Below are positions 56,516 to 64,000 of a DNA stretch of 64,000 nucleotides, piece after piece (the stretch's first letter is position 1; every line of letters starts with the position of its first letter). Origin of the DNA: Planococcus sp. APC 4015 (GTDB lineage: Bacteria; Actinomycetota; Actinomycetes; Actinomycetales; Microbacteriaceae). Position numbers and translations under genes: made by a program. The notes under the pieces are model-generated. The model saw only the letters and a list, made by a program, of their open reading frames with translations. It had not been told where the DNA came from and made no database searches. The stretch lies in assembly GCA_030407505.1 (NCBI GenBank), contig JASDDH010000011.1:41948-105947 (forward strand), written 5' to 3'.

Positions 56516-57775
56516 ATGAACAAGAAGCTCGGAGCCCTGGGGCTCGTCGGCGCTTCCGCTGTCGTGCTCGCCGGCTGTGCCGGCGGTGGCGGTGCAGCCT
56601 CGGAGCCGGAGTCAGGCGAGATCACGGTCTGGCTCGTCGGCACCGACACGCCCGACACGGCGCGCGACTACCTGAAGGAGACGTTCGAAGCCGAGAACGA
56701 CGGCTGGACGCTCAAGATCGAGGAGAAGACCTGGGCCGACACGGGTGAGGCATATGTCGCCGCGCTGTCGAGCAACGATTCGCCCGACGTCGTCGAGGTC
56801 GGCAACACCCAGGCGATCGGGTTCGCCGACCAGGGCCTGTTCCTGGACATCACCGACCTCCAGGAGGATCTCGGCGGCGACGACCTGCTTCCGGGCCTCG
56901 TCGACGCGGGCACCTACGACGGCGCGTTCTACGCAGCTCCGTACTACGCGGGCGGACGCATCGTCTTCTACGATCCCGCGGTCGCGGGCGACACGATCCC
57001 GGCGACTCTCGACGAGTACGTCGCGAGCGGCATCGAGCTGCACACCGATACCGTCTCGGGCATATACGCGCCGGGCCGCGACTGGTACAACGCGCTCGCC
57101 TACGTCTGGGCGCACGGTGGCGAGATCGCCGTCCAGGACGGCGACACGTGGGACGCCCAGTTCTCGAGCGACGAGTCCGTCGCGGGTCTCGAGCAGCTGC
57201 AGGAGGTCTACCTCGAGGCCACCAACGCACCGGCCGACGGCGACGAAGCCTCGCCCGAGGTGCCGTTCTGCGCCGGCGAGGTCGCCTACCTCTCGGCTCC
57301 GGGCTGGGTGAAGTGGTCGATCCTCGCGGCGACCGACGCCGAGAACCCCGGCTGCCCCGACACGTACGGTGCGAACCTGTCGGCGTTCCCGCTGCCGGGT
57401 CTCGAAGCCGGTGAGACCGCGCCGATCTTCGCGGGCGGCTCGAACGTCGCGGTGGCGACCAAGAGCGACAGCCCCGAGATGGCCAAGGCCGCGCTGAAGG
57501 TCCTGCTCTCCAGCGGCTACCAGGAGCTCATGGCCGAGGGCGGGCTCACCCCCGCGCTCATCTCGGCGGCGTCGTCGCTTCCCGACGACCCGATCACGCA
57601 GGCGCAGGCCACCGCGCTCGCCAACTCGAAGTTCACGCCCACGAGCCCGAACTGGGCCGAGGTCGAGAGCTCGCTCATCATCCCCGACGCGCTCGTGAAG
57701 ATCGCCCAGGGCGGGGACGTCACCGAGATCGCGACCGAGCTCGACTCGGCGATCGAGGCGATCCTTAACAAGTAG
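56516..57775 (+). CDS. Sugar-binding lipoprotein of a second ABC importer
   Basis: This 419-residue family 1 solute-binding protein has the signal NKKLGALGLVGASAVVLAG with lipobox Cys21, then a Gly/Ala linker and the two-lobed fold (EITVWLVGTDTPDTARDYLK, PDVVEVGNTQAIGFADQGLF, AAPYYAGGRIVFYD). The substrate is unknown, and it is unlike the mannan binding protein in sequence. GAAGGA precedes the ATG. A tetraloop hairpin separates it from the permeases. Confidence 0.93.
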   Translation: MNKKLGALGLVGASAVVLAGCAGGGGAASEPESGEITVWLVGTDTPDTARDYLKETFEAENDGWTLKIEEKTWADTGEAYVAALSSNDSPDVVEVGNTQAIGFADQGLFLDITDLQEDLGGDDLLPGLVDAGTYDGAFYAAPYYAGGRIVFYDPAVAGDTIPATLDEYVASGIELHTDTVSGIYAPGRDWYNALAYVWAHGGEIAVQDGDTWDAQFSSDESVAGLEQLQEVYLEATNAPADGDEASPEVPFCAGEVAYLSAPGWVKWSILAATDAENPGCPDTYGANLSAFPLPGLEAGETAPIFAGGSNVAVATKSDSPEMAKAALKVLLSSGYQELMAEGGLTPALISAASSLPDDPITQAQATALANSKFTPTSPNWAEVESSLIIPDALVKIAQGGDVTEIATELDSAIEAILNK

Positions 57776-57781
57776 CACCCG

Positions 57782-57805
57782 GGGGTCCCGGTTCGCCGGG
57801 ACCCC
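57782..57805 (+). terminator. Intercistronic hairpin after the binding-protein gene
   Basis: GGGGTCCCGG pairs perfectly with CCGGGACCCC around a TTCG loop, six bases after the stop, and is followed by a pyrimidine-rich stretch. Such stems protect or partly terminate the message so that more binding protein than permease is made. Confidence 0.7.
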
Positions 57806-57840
57806 TTCCCCCTGCCTCTTCAGCGAATGGAGGATCCGGC

Positions 57841-58836
57841 ATGAGCGTCACCGCCGCCGAATCCCGCGACACCGACGCCCGGCCGCCCGCGCCGCCGCGC
57901 GCGGGCGCCCCGCGACAGCTCTCCGAGCGCGAGAAGCGCCGCATCCGCGGTCAGGCACGTGCCGGCTGGGGACTGCTGGGCCCCGCGCTCGTCATCCTGG
58001 GCGTCATGGTCGCCTACCCGGCCGTACTCATGGTCATCCAGTCCTTCACCGACTACACGGTCAAGAACAAGGTGCAGGGGACCCTCCCTAACTTCATCGG
58101 GCTCGACAACTACATCGAGGTGCTCACGACGTCGGGATTCCCGACCGTTCTCGTTCGCAGCCTCGCCCTCATGGTCGTGCTCACGGTGCTCAACATGACG
58201 CTCGGGATGCTGGTGGCCGTGCTCATGATGAAGCTCGGCCGGGCGTGGCGCATCGCGGTGTCGGTCGGGCTCGTTCTCGCGTGGGCGATGCCGCCCCTGT
58301 CGGCGACCGTCGTCTGGGGCTGGATCTTCGACACCCAGTACGGACTGGTCAACTGGGCACTCAACACGATCACCGGAACGACGGACTGGTCCAACCACTC
58401 CTGGCTGATCGACCCGTGGTCGTTCTTCATGGTGCTCACGATCATCATCGTGTGGCAGTCGGTGCCGTTCGTGGCCTTCACTACGTACGCGGCGCTCGGT
58501 CAGGTGCCCGAAGAGGTGCTCGAAGCGGCATCCATCGACGGGGCGAACGGCTGGGCGCGCTTCCGGCTCATCACCTATCCGTATCTGCGCAGCATCCTGA
58601 CCGTCGTTCTCGTGCTCCAGGTGATCTGGAACCTCCGCATCTTCACGCAGGTGTACGCCCTGCAGTCCCGCGGCGGCATCGCCGCCGACACCAACGTGAT
58701 GGGCACCTACCTGTTCCGGCTCGGACCGGGGGAATTCGGCATCACCGCCGCGATCGGCGTCATCATCGTGCTGATCCTGCTGGCGATGTCATGGGGGTAC
58801 GTGCGAAACACCATCAAGGAGGAGGAGGAGCTGTGA
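57841..58836 (+). CDS. Sugar ABC importer permease, MalF type (second importer)
   Basis: This 331-residue permease has a charged cytoplasmic N-terminus of about 40 residues, six helices, and the EAA loop LEAASIDGANGWARFRLITY. It is coupled by GTGA to the next permease. No ATPase gene is present in this operon either. Confidence 0.92.
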   Translation: MSVTAAESRDTDARPPAPPRAGAPRQLSEREKRRIRGQARAGWGLLGPALVILGVMVAYPAVLMVIQSFTDYTVKNKVQGTLPNFIGLDNYIEVLTTSGFPTVLVRSLALMVVLTVLNMTLGMLVAVLMMKLGRAWRIAVSVGLVLAWAMPPLSATVVWGWIFDTQYGLVNWALNTITGTTDWSNHSWLIDPWSFFMVLTIIIVWQSVPFVAFTTYAALGQVPEEVLEAASIDGANGWARFRLITYPYLRSILTVVLVLQVIWNLRIFTQVYALQSRGGIAADTNVMGTYLFRLGPGEFGITAAIGVIIVLILLAMSWGYVRNTIKEEEEL

Positions 58837-59771
58837 GCACGCAGGTCACCCCCGCGACCCAGCTGAGCACGGTCGGTGTCGATGAGCTGGCAGAGGCTCC
58901 CCGGCGTCGGACGCCGAGCGGGTCGTCGCGCAAGCCGCTCGTCCGGCTCGTCCTCAACGCCGCGGCGCTCATCGTGGTCGTCGCGTCGGTCTTCCCGGTG
59001 TACTGGATGGTCAACATGTCGCTCACGCCGAGCAATAAGATCATCAGCCGCAACCCGAGCCTGATCCCTCTCGAGCTCACCTTCCAGAACTACATCACCG
59101 CGTGGACGCGCGAGGCGGCGCCCGGACAGACGGACTTCCCGCACGCGCTGATGACCTCGACGATCGTGACCGGCGGCGTCATCGTCGTGACGCTCTTCGT
59201 CGCGTTCCTCGCGGCGGTCGCGGTCGCGCGCTTCCACTTCCGGGGCCGGGGCGGCTTCATCGTGTCGGTGCTGATCATCCAGATGATCCCCGGCGAGGCG
59301 CTGATGTTCACGATCTACGGCATGATCGACGACTGGCGTCTCATGAACACGATGCTGGGGCTGGGGATCGTCTACGTCGCGGCGGTCGTGCCCTTCACCA
59401 TCTGGACGCTGCGCGGCTTCGTCTCCGGCGTCCCGGCCGACCTCGAAGAAGCGGCGATGATCGACGGATGCACGAAGTCGCAGGCGTTCTGGAAGGTCAC
59501 CTTCCCGCTGCTCGCACCCGGTCTCGTCTCCACCGGCATCTTCGCCTTCATCCAGTCCTGGAACGAGTTCACGATGGCCCTGCTGCTCATGAAGGGCTAC
59601 AACCTGACGCTCCCCACGTGGCTCAACTCGTTCCAGTCGGCGACCTCGGCCACCAACTGGGGGGCGGTGATGGCGGGCTCGACGATGATCGCGATCCCCG
59701 TGGTGATCTTCTTCCTCTTCGTCCAAGGCCGCATGACCGGCGGACTCGTCGCGGGAGCGGTCAAAGGCTGA
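58833..59771 (+). CDS. Sugar ABC importer permease, MalG type (second importer)
   Basis: This 312-residue permease has six helices and the EAA loop LEEAAMIDGCTKSQAFWKVT. The GTG start overlaps the preceding stop and follows a GGAGGAGGAG stretch. It pairs with the MalF-type protein to form the channel. Confidence 0.92.
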   Translation: MSTQVTPATQLSTVGVDELAEAPRRRTPSGSSRKPLVRLVLNAAALIVVVASVFPVYWMVNMSLTPSNKIISRNPSLIPLELTFQNYITAWTREAAPGQTDFPHALMTSTIVTGGVIVVTLFVAFLAAVAVARFHFRGRGGFIVSVLIIQMIPGEALMFTIYGMIDDWRLMNTMLGLGIVYVAAVVPFTIWTLRGFVSGVPADLEEAAMIDGCTKSQAFWKVTFPLLAPGLVSTGIFAFIQSWNEFTMALLLMKGYNLTLPTWLNSFQSATSATNWGAVMAGSTMIAIPVVIFFLFVQGRMTGGLVAGAVKG

Positions 59772-59814
59772 TGGACGCACGAGGACACGCCGGCTCCCCT
59801 CGGGAGACCGGCCG

Positions 59815-60732
59815 ATGAGGGTGGGGCTGGACGTCGGCGGAACCAAGACGGATGCCGTCGCCGTCGACGCGGGAGGTGCGGTGGTGGGGCGCGTGCGCCT
59901 TGCCACGGGGTGGGGCCCGGAAGCCGTCACCCGCACGGTCATCGAGGCTGTCGGCGCGCTGAGCCGAGATGCCGGAATCGATCGCGCGCGCATCACGTCG
60001 GTCGGCATCGGCATTCCGGGGCAGGTGGAACCGGGCACTTCCCGTGTGATGCACGCGGTGAACCTCGGCGTCGAAGAGCTCGACCTTGCTGCGGCGACGG
60101 CGACCGCGCTGGGCGTGCCCGTGCGGGTCGAGAACGACGTCAAGGCGGCGGCGCTCGGCGCGTTCGTGCTGCACGACGTCTCGGGCTCGATGGCGTACCT
60201 CAACCTCGGCACGGGCGTCGCGGCGGGATTCGTGCGCGCCGGGGAGATCTGGCGCGGTGCGCGTGGCACGGCGGGCGAGGTGGGGCACATCTCGGTCGAC
60301 CCGAACGGACCGCTGTGCCGGTGCGGCCAGCGCGGCTGCATCGAGGCGCTCGCCGGCGGAGGGGCCATCGCCGCACGGTGGGCGCGACCCGGTGCGCTTC
60401 CCGTCCGCGACGTCTTCGATGCGTCGGACGCCGGTGATCCCGTCGCCGCCGCGCTGCGTGCGGGGCTCGCGCGCGGCGTGGCATCGGCGGTGCGGGTGCT
60501 GGTGCTCACCGCCGACGTCGACGTGGTGCTGATCGGCGGCGGGCTCACGGCGCTCGGGGACCGGCTCGTGGGCGATGTCGCGGCCGAGCTCTCGGCCAGT
60601 GCGTCCGCGTCGCCGTTCCTCCGCTCGCTGCATCTGGAGGAGCGGGTCGAACTGCTGCCGCCGGGATCGCCGGCCGCTGCGCTCGGTGCCGCGCTCGTCG
60701 GCGCGACCCGCGATGAGGTCAGCGTTCCGTGA
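59815..60732 (+). CDS. ROK-family sugar kinase
   Basis: This 305-residue kinase begins with the ATP-binding loop VGLDVGGTKTDAVAVD. It has VENDVKAAALGAF, LNLGTGVAAGFVRAGE and the zinc motif CRCGQRGCIEA, with GHISVDPNG supplying the ligand His. It phosphorylates an incoming hexose, and glucose, N-acetylglucosamine or another sugar are possible. It lies 43 bases after the permease and completes the operon. Confidence 0.9.
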   Translation: MRVGLDVGGTKTDAVAVDAGGAVVGRVRLATGWGPEAVTRTVIEAVGALSRDAGIDRARITSVGIGIPGQVEPGTSRVMHAVNLGVEELDLAAATATALGVPVRVENDVKAAALGAFVLHDVSGSMAYLNLGTGVAAGFVRAGEIWRGARGTAGEVGHISVDPNGPLCRCGQRGCIEALAGGGAIAARWARPGALPVRDVFDASDAGDPVAAALRAGLARGVASAVRVLVLTADVDVVLIGGGLTALGDRLVGDVAAELSASASASPFLRSLHLEERVELLPPGSPAAALGAALVGATRDEVSVP

Positions 60733-60741
60733 CGGGCCTCG

Positions 60742-60747
60742 TACGCT
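60742..60747 (+). promoter_or_regulatory. -10 box TACGCT near the start of a membrane-protein gene
   Basis: The hexamer ends seven bases before the GTG at 60755 and there is no ribosome binding site, again suggesting a leaderless transcript. Confidence 0.4.
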
Positions 60748-60754
60748 GGGTGAC

Positions 60755-61417
60755 GTGAACGACAGCTCCGCGTCGAAGCGGGTGGGAAGGGACGGGCTCC
60801 GGGCCTGGGTGCTCGGCGGCTCTCTGATGCTCGCTTCCGTCGGGGTCGACGTGATCGCGTCGCAGACCGCCGGGACGATCTTCACCTCTTGGATCGGCTG
60901 GCTCGGTGCGCTCGCGTGGGCGGCCTCCCTCGCGGTCTTCGCCCTCGGCATCCGGGGCGAGGGCAGTGTCGTGGGCCGCAGGCCCTTGGGCGTGGCCGCG
61001 CTCCTGGTCGCCGCGCTCGTACCGCTCGTGTTCCGGATCGTCTGGACGTTCTTCGCCGGTCCGATGCTCGACGTGGGGGGTCGTCCCGTGAGCCTGGCCC
61101 TCGGCTACGCAGAGCCGCTCATCTCCGCTGCGGCGCTCTTGATCGCCGTGGTGGCGATCGCGCGGGCCGACGTCGTGCCCCGACGTGTGCGATGGGTGCC
61201 TGCTGTCGTCCTGGCCTGCAATGTCGGGATGCGCGTGCTGATCGAGCTCGTCGGCCTCACCGCACCGATGCTCGGGCAGCAGGTGCTCGTGCCGTTGTTC
61301 GCCTTCGCGGGTCTGGTCGGCACAGCCGGCTCGCTGTTGCTCGGCATCCTCGCCGTCGTGTCCGGCTCACGTCGTGAGCCTCCGGCGACCGTGCAGGTCT
61401 ATCCGCCGCCGTCGTGA
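60755..61417 (+). CDS. Integral membrane protein of unknown function
   Basis: This 220-residue protein has about six hydrophobic segments, beginning AWVLGGSLMLASVGVDVIAS, with short polar loops and a cytoplasmic tail ending in prolines (VYPPPS). No family is recognised. It has its own promoter-like box and is probably not part of the sugar operon. It converges with the FAD oxidase gene. Confidence 0.6.
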   Translation: MNDSSASKRVGRDGLRAWVLGGSLMLASVGVDVIASQTAGTIFTSWIGWLGALAWAASLAVFALGIRGEGSVVGRRPLGVAALLVAALVPLVFRIVWTFFAGPMLDVGGRPVSLALGYAEPLISAAALLIAVVAIARADVVPRRVRWVPAVVLACNVGMRVLIELVGLTAPMLGQQVLVPLFAFAGLVGTAGSLLLGILAVVSGSRREPPATVQVYPPPS

Positions 61418-61426
61418 GGCCCGCCG

Positions 61427-62824
61427 TCAGCGGGTGAAGACCTTGCCGGGGTTGAGGATGCCCTGCGGGTCGAACACGCGGGTGATCTGACGCTGCAGCT
61501 CCCACTGGTCATCGCCCAGTTCGTCGGCGAGCCAGCGGCGCTTGAGCACGCCGACGCCGTGTTCGCCGGTCAGAGTGCCTCCCAGCCGCAGGGCGGCGCG
61601 GAAAAGATCGTCGGCGGCGGCCCAGATGTGATCCGGAGCCTCCACGACCCCGTCGGTCCCTGAGCTCGTCGAAGGGTCGAAGATGAAGTTGGGGTGCAGG
61701 TTGCCGTCGCCGGCGTGCGCGACGGTGGGGATGAGGATGCCGTGTTCGCGTTCGACGCGTGCGATCTCGTCGAACATCGCGGGCAGGGCGCTGCGCGGCA
61801 CCGAGACGTCCTCGATGAGCGTCGTACCGAGGGTCTCCATCGCGGGGTGCATCGACCGCCGGATCGTGAGCAGTCGCTCGCCCTCCTCGCGATCGTGCGA
61901 CAGCGCGACCGTGCCTCCCACCGCACGGAGCACGTCGGCGATCGCCTCGGCCTCGACCGCGGCGGCCGGACCGTCGGTCTGGATCGTGAGCTGGGCGGCT
62001 CCCGGGGTCGGTGCGTCGAGGTGCAGCAGCGCATGCACGGCCGCGAGGGAAGCGGCATCCATCAGCTCCATGATCGCGGGCTGGATGCCGGAGGCCGTGA
62101 CGGCGGCGGATGCCACGGCCGCTGCGCGAACGTCGGGGAACGTCGCCGCGATCGTGCAGAGCTCGCCCGGCACGAGGCGACGCAGCTTGAGAGTGGCCCC
62201 GACGACGACGCCGAGGGTGCCCTCGGAGCCGATCACGAGCGACGTGAGGTCGAGGCCCGTGACGCCCTTCACGGTGCGGTGCCCGAGGCTCAGCAGCCGC
62301 CCGTCGGCGAGCACGACGTCCACGCCGAGTACGGCGTCTCGTACGACGCCGTACTTCGCGCAGAGCAGCCCGCCGGCACCGGTCGCGATGTTGCCGCCGA
62401 CGGTCGAGATCGCCCGGCTCGCCGGGTCGGGCGCCCACCACAGTCCGTGCTCGGCCAGGGCGGCGTTGAGGTCGGCGTTCAGGATGCCGGGCTCGACGAC
62501 GGCGAGCAGGTCGTCGGCGCGCACCTCGAGGATGCGGTCCATCGCACGCACCGACAGCGAGATCTCGCCGTCGCCCGTGTTCGCCCCGCCGGCGAGGCCC
62601 GTGCCCGCGCCGCGCGTGACGACGGGGGTGCCGGTGCTGGTCGCGATGCGGAGGGTGGTCTGCACATCCTCGACCGACCGCGCGTTCACGACCGCGAGCG
62701 GCGTGCCGGCTGCTGCATGCCCCGATTTGTCGGCGCGGGCGGACTGCAGGGCGTGGGGCGACGTGTCGACGCGCTCGCCGAGAGCATCGCGCAGCAGCGC
62801 CAGGACGTCGGCGGATGGGGTCAC
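61427..62824 (-). CDS. FAD-linked oxidase, GlcD/D-lactate dehydrogenase type
   Basis: This 465-residue flavoenzyme oxidises a 2-hydroxyacid such as D-lactate or glycolate. It has the FAD-binding PCMH domain (VVTRGAGTGLAGGANTGDGE, ISTVGGNIATGAGGLLCAKY, GLDLTSLVIGSEGTLGVVV) and the C-terminal domain with HAGDGNLHPN and GEHGVGVLKRRWL. Just after HAGDGNLHPNFIFD is an insertion, PSTSSGTD, encoded by a dispersed repeat. The GTG start overlaps the stop of the small membrane gene upstream. Confidence 0.92.
   Translation of the reverse strand: MTPSADVLALLRDALGERVDTSPHALQSARADKSGHAAAGTPLAVVNARSVEDVQTTLRIATSTGTPVVTRGAGTGLAGGANTGDGEISLSVRAMDRILEVRADDLLAVVEPGILNADLNAALAEHGLWWAPDPASRAISTVGGNIATGAGGLLCAKYGVVRDAVLGVDVVLADGRLLSLGHRTVKGVTGLDLTSLVIGSEGTLGVVVGATLKLRRLVPGELCTIAATFPDVRAAAVASAAVTASGIQPAIMELMDAASLAAVHALLHLDAPTPGAAQLTIQTDGPAAAVEAEAIADVLRAVGGTVALSHDREEGERLLTIRRSMHPAMETLGTTLIEDVSVPRSALPAMFDEIARVEREHGILIPTVAHAGDGNLHPNFIFDPSTSSGTDGVVEAPDHIWAAADDLFRAALRLGGTLTGEHGVGVLKRRWLADELGDDQWELQRQITRVFDPQGILNPGKVFTR
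61655..61675 (-). repeat. Dispersed 21-bp repeat, inverted copy
   Basis: On the minus strand it reads CTTCGACGAGCTCAGGGACC (core), identical to copy 1. It inserts PSTSSGT in frame into the FAD oxidase near its HAGDGN motif. Confidence 0.7.
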
Positions 62825-63213
62825 GAGAAGCGTTTCCGACCCGCGAGGAGTCCGACGGCGACGGCGACGACGCCGAAGACGATCCCGACCCACGTGAAGC
62901 CCATGCTCCACCAGGCGATCGTCGCGGCGGCATACACGAGCAGCTCGACGACCGCGCGCACGAAGGGGTGCACGGCGAGCACGGCCCGGGGCGAGACGAA
63001 GAGCGCCCACACGAAGATCGCGAGCACCGGTGCTCCGATGCCGACGACGACGTTCCACGGGAACGGCCAGAACACGAAGCCCCAGAACGCCAGTGTGCCG
63101 AAGGCGAAGAGCCCGCAGAGGAACGCGAGCACGTCGACAGCCGAGAGCGGCGCCCGCATGCCCGGTGCCGGCTGGGCGGGCTGCTGCGGGGTCACATTCG
63201 GAGTGTCGGCCAT
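62821..63213 (-). CDS. Small membrane protein (YrdB/DUF2568-like)
   Basis: This 130-residue protein has a Pro/Gln-rich N-terminal tail followed by four hydrophobic segments (AVDVLAFLCGLFAFGTLAFW, then VVGIGAPVLAIFVWALFVSP, AVVELLVYAAATIAWW and GIVFGVVAVAVGLLAGRKR). The pattern APVLAIFVWALFVSPRA fits the DUF2568 family. Function is unknown. It is coupled by GTGA to the FAD oxidase gene downstream. Confidence 0.75.
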   Translation of the reverse strand: MADTPNVTPQQPAQPAPGMRAPLSAVDVLAFLCGLFAFGTLAFWGFVFWPFPWNVVVGIGAPVLAIFVWALFVSPRAVLAVHPFVRAVVELLVYAAATIAWWSMGFTWVGIVFGVVAVAVGLLAGRKRFS

Positions 63214-63238
63214 GGGGTCCAGTTTAGAGCGCGACGGA

Positions 63239-64000
63239 TCACGGGAAGCCGTCGCCGAGGTGGGGGGACTGCGTGCCCGGCTCGGGCGTCGCCTCTCCCT
63301 CTGCGACGGGATCGTCGGCCGGGAGCGGGTCGGCTCCCGGAGCGGGTTCGGCCGCAGGCGCGGGTGGGTCGACGGGCGCCGGCGCGACGACGGGCGCCGC
63401 CGGAACCACCGGAGGCTCGCCGCCCGCGGGCGTGCCCGCGGGACCGGGATCGCCCACGGGCGGATCGGGCGTGACGATCGGCGCGTTCGCGGCCTCCCAG
63501 GCGGCGAGGAGCGCCTCGAGACTCACCAGGTCGCTGAGTGAGGTCCCGTCCTCGGGGCCTGCGAGATCGCCCGCCGTGTAGCGAAGCCCGAGCGACGAGT
63601 CCGAGACGATGTCGAGCAGCGAGGGCTGGAGCACGACGACGCCGCTACCGGCGGCATCCAGCGTGATCGCAGCGAGGCGGCTCCCGCCGAACGTCGGCGC
63701 GACCGTGGCGCCGGGGGAGCCGACGACGGGCACGGAGATCGTGAGCAGGAGCTGTGCCGAGAAGGTCGCGGATCCCACCGTGACCTCGGGCGATCCTTCG
63801 GGGAGCACCTCGACGGGTGCAGGCGGAGACGTCGGCGTCGGAGCTGGTGCCTCCGGTGCGGGCGCCTCGGGCTCCTCCGGTGCTTCGGGTGTCGACGACG
63901 GGCTCGGGCTCGGGGCCGCGCTCGGTGCATCCTGGCGCTGCGGCGGCGCGGCGGGGGAGGCAGGCGTCGCCGGCTCGGCGGTCGCCGTCGGCGTCGGCGT
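63239..64000 (-). CDS. Proline-rich, probably exported protein (5' end missing)
   Basis: The frame is open from base 64000 to the TGA at 63239, so only the C-terminal 253 residues are visible. The first 60 are a Pro/Thr/Ala/Ser-rich linker. A beta-rich domain of about 115 residues follows (VTVGSATFSAQLLLTISVPV, FGGSRLAAITLDAAGSGVVV), then a second low-complexity Pro/Ala tail. This layout suggests a secreted or wall-associated protein with a cohesin- or bacterial-adhesin-like domain. The family is not recognised, and no signal peptide is visible because the start is outside the window. Confidence 0.6.
   Translation of the reverse strand, partial: TPTPTATAEPATPASPAAPPQRQDAPSAAPSPSPSSTPEAPEEPEAPAPEAPAPTPTSPPAPVEVLPEGSPEVTVGSATFSAQLLLTISVPVVGSPGATVAPTFGGSRLAAITLDAAGSGVVVLQPSLLDIVSDSSLGLRYTAGDLAGPEDGTSLSDLVSLEALLAAWEAANAPIVTPDPPVGDPGPAGTPAGGEPPVVPAAPVVAPAPVDPPAPAAEPAPGADPLPADDPVAEGEATPEPGTQSPHLGDGFP

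Noticed and set aside
59771..59818. A 15-codon ORF overlapping the permease stop (TGATG) before the ROK kinase
   Set aside because: It is very short, has no conservation argument, and its stop overlaps the kinase start by chance of frame. Intercistronic spacer is the simpler reading.

Overview
The window is GC-rich DNA from an actinobacterium, most likely Microbacterium or another genus of Microbacteriaceae. The evidence is strong G/C third-position bias, many GTG starts, 4-bp ATGA/GTGA gene junctions, start codons sitting directly behind a -10 box without a Shine-Dalgarno site, a monomeric isocitrate dehydrogenase, a DUF6350 gene before purN-purH, and the very frequent octamer GGATGCCG/CGGCATCC. 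The genus is an inference from gene content and style, not from a marker gene.

Bases 1-5,700 form an accessory-looking stretch of small orphan genes: a secreted I36-like protein, a RibD/DHFR-like reductase, a membrane protein with its winged-helix regulator, a hydrolase, an NTF2-like protein and lipoprotein and membrane orphans. It ends at a CAT-anticodon tRNA-like gene at 5,640-5,715. Bases 5,770-8,718 hold a WYL regulator divergent from a DrrAB-type ABC exporter. Bases 8,803-12,452 hold the most unusual unit: a Cache-HAMP-cyclase-homology receptor followed after 2 bp by an MscS channel with a C-terminal cyclic-nucleotide-binding fold. Both proteins have lost key catalytic or ligand-binding residues.

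Bases 12,543-30,828 are mostly core genes: a membrane protein, YccF, PcrA/UvrD helicase, an SseB-family protein, a LigD polymerase-domain protein convergent with an ATP-dependent DNA ligase, a TetR regulator divergent from sucCD, a truncated IclR-like regulator, an F420-type oxidoreductase, an NCS2 permease, DUF6350-purN-purH, and an AdaA-AlkA fusion coupled to an O6-alkylguanine methyltransferase. A heterodimeric ABC exporter (31,146-34,783) sits behind a sigma-A promoter, a 30-codon leader ORF and competing hairpins, which suggests attenuation control.

Bases 35,393-51,190 form a (galacto)mannan-oligosaccharide utilisation locus. A minus-strand operon runs from a binding lipoprotein and two permeases through GH2 beta-mannosidase, GH113 mannanase-like enzyme, BadF-type kinase and GH42 beta-galactosidase to an ABC exporter. 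From the first permease onward every junction is a 4-bp overlap. A divergent LacI regulator is coupled to a GH36 alpha-galactosidase, and a CE7 acetyl esterase lies next to it. The catabolic enzymes lack signal peptides, so oligosaccharides are probably imported and cut inside the cell.

Bases 51,288-64,000 carry monomeric icd, an L,D-transpeptidase, a second sugar ABC operon (ROK repressor, binding protein, two permeases, ROK kinase), a membrane protein, a GlcD-type FAD oxidase, a small membrane protein, and the C-terminal part of a proline-rich protein cut by the window edge. sucCD and icd share the same palindromic upstream motif at nearly the same distance from their starts, which suggests a common TCA-cycle regulator.
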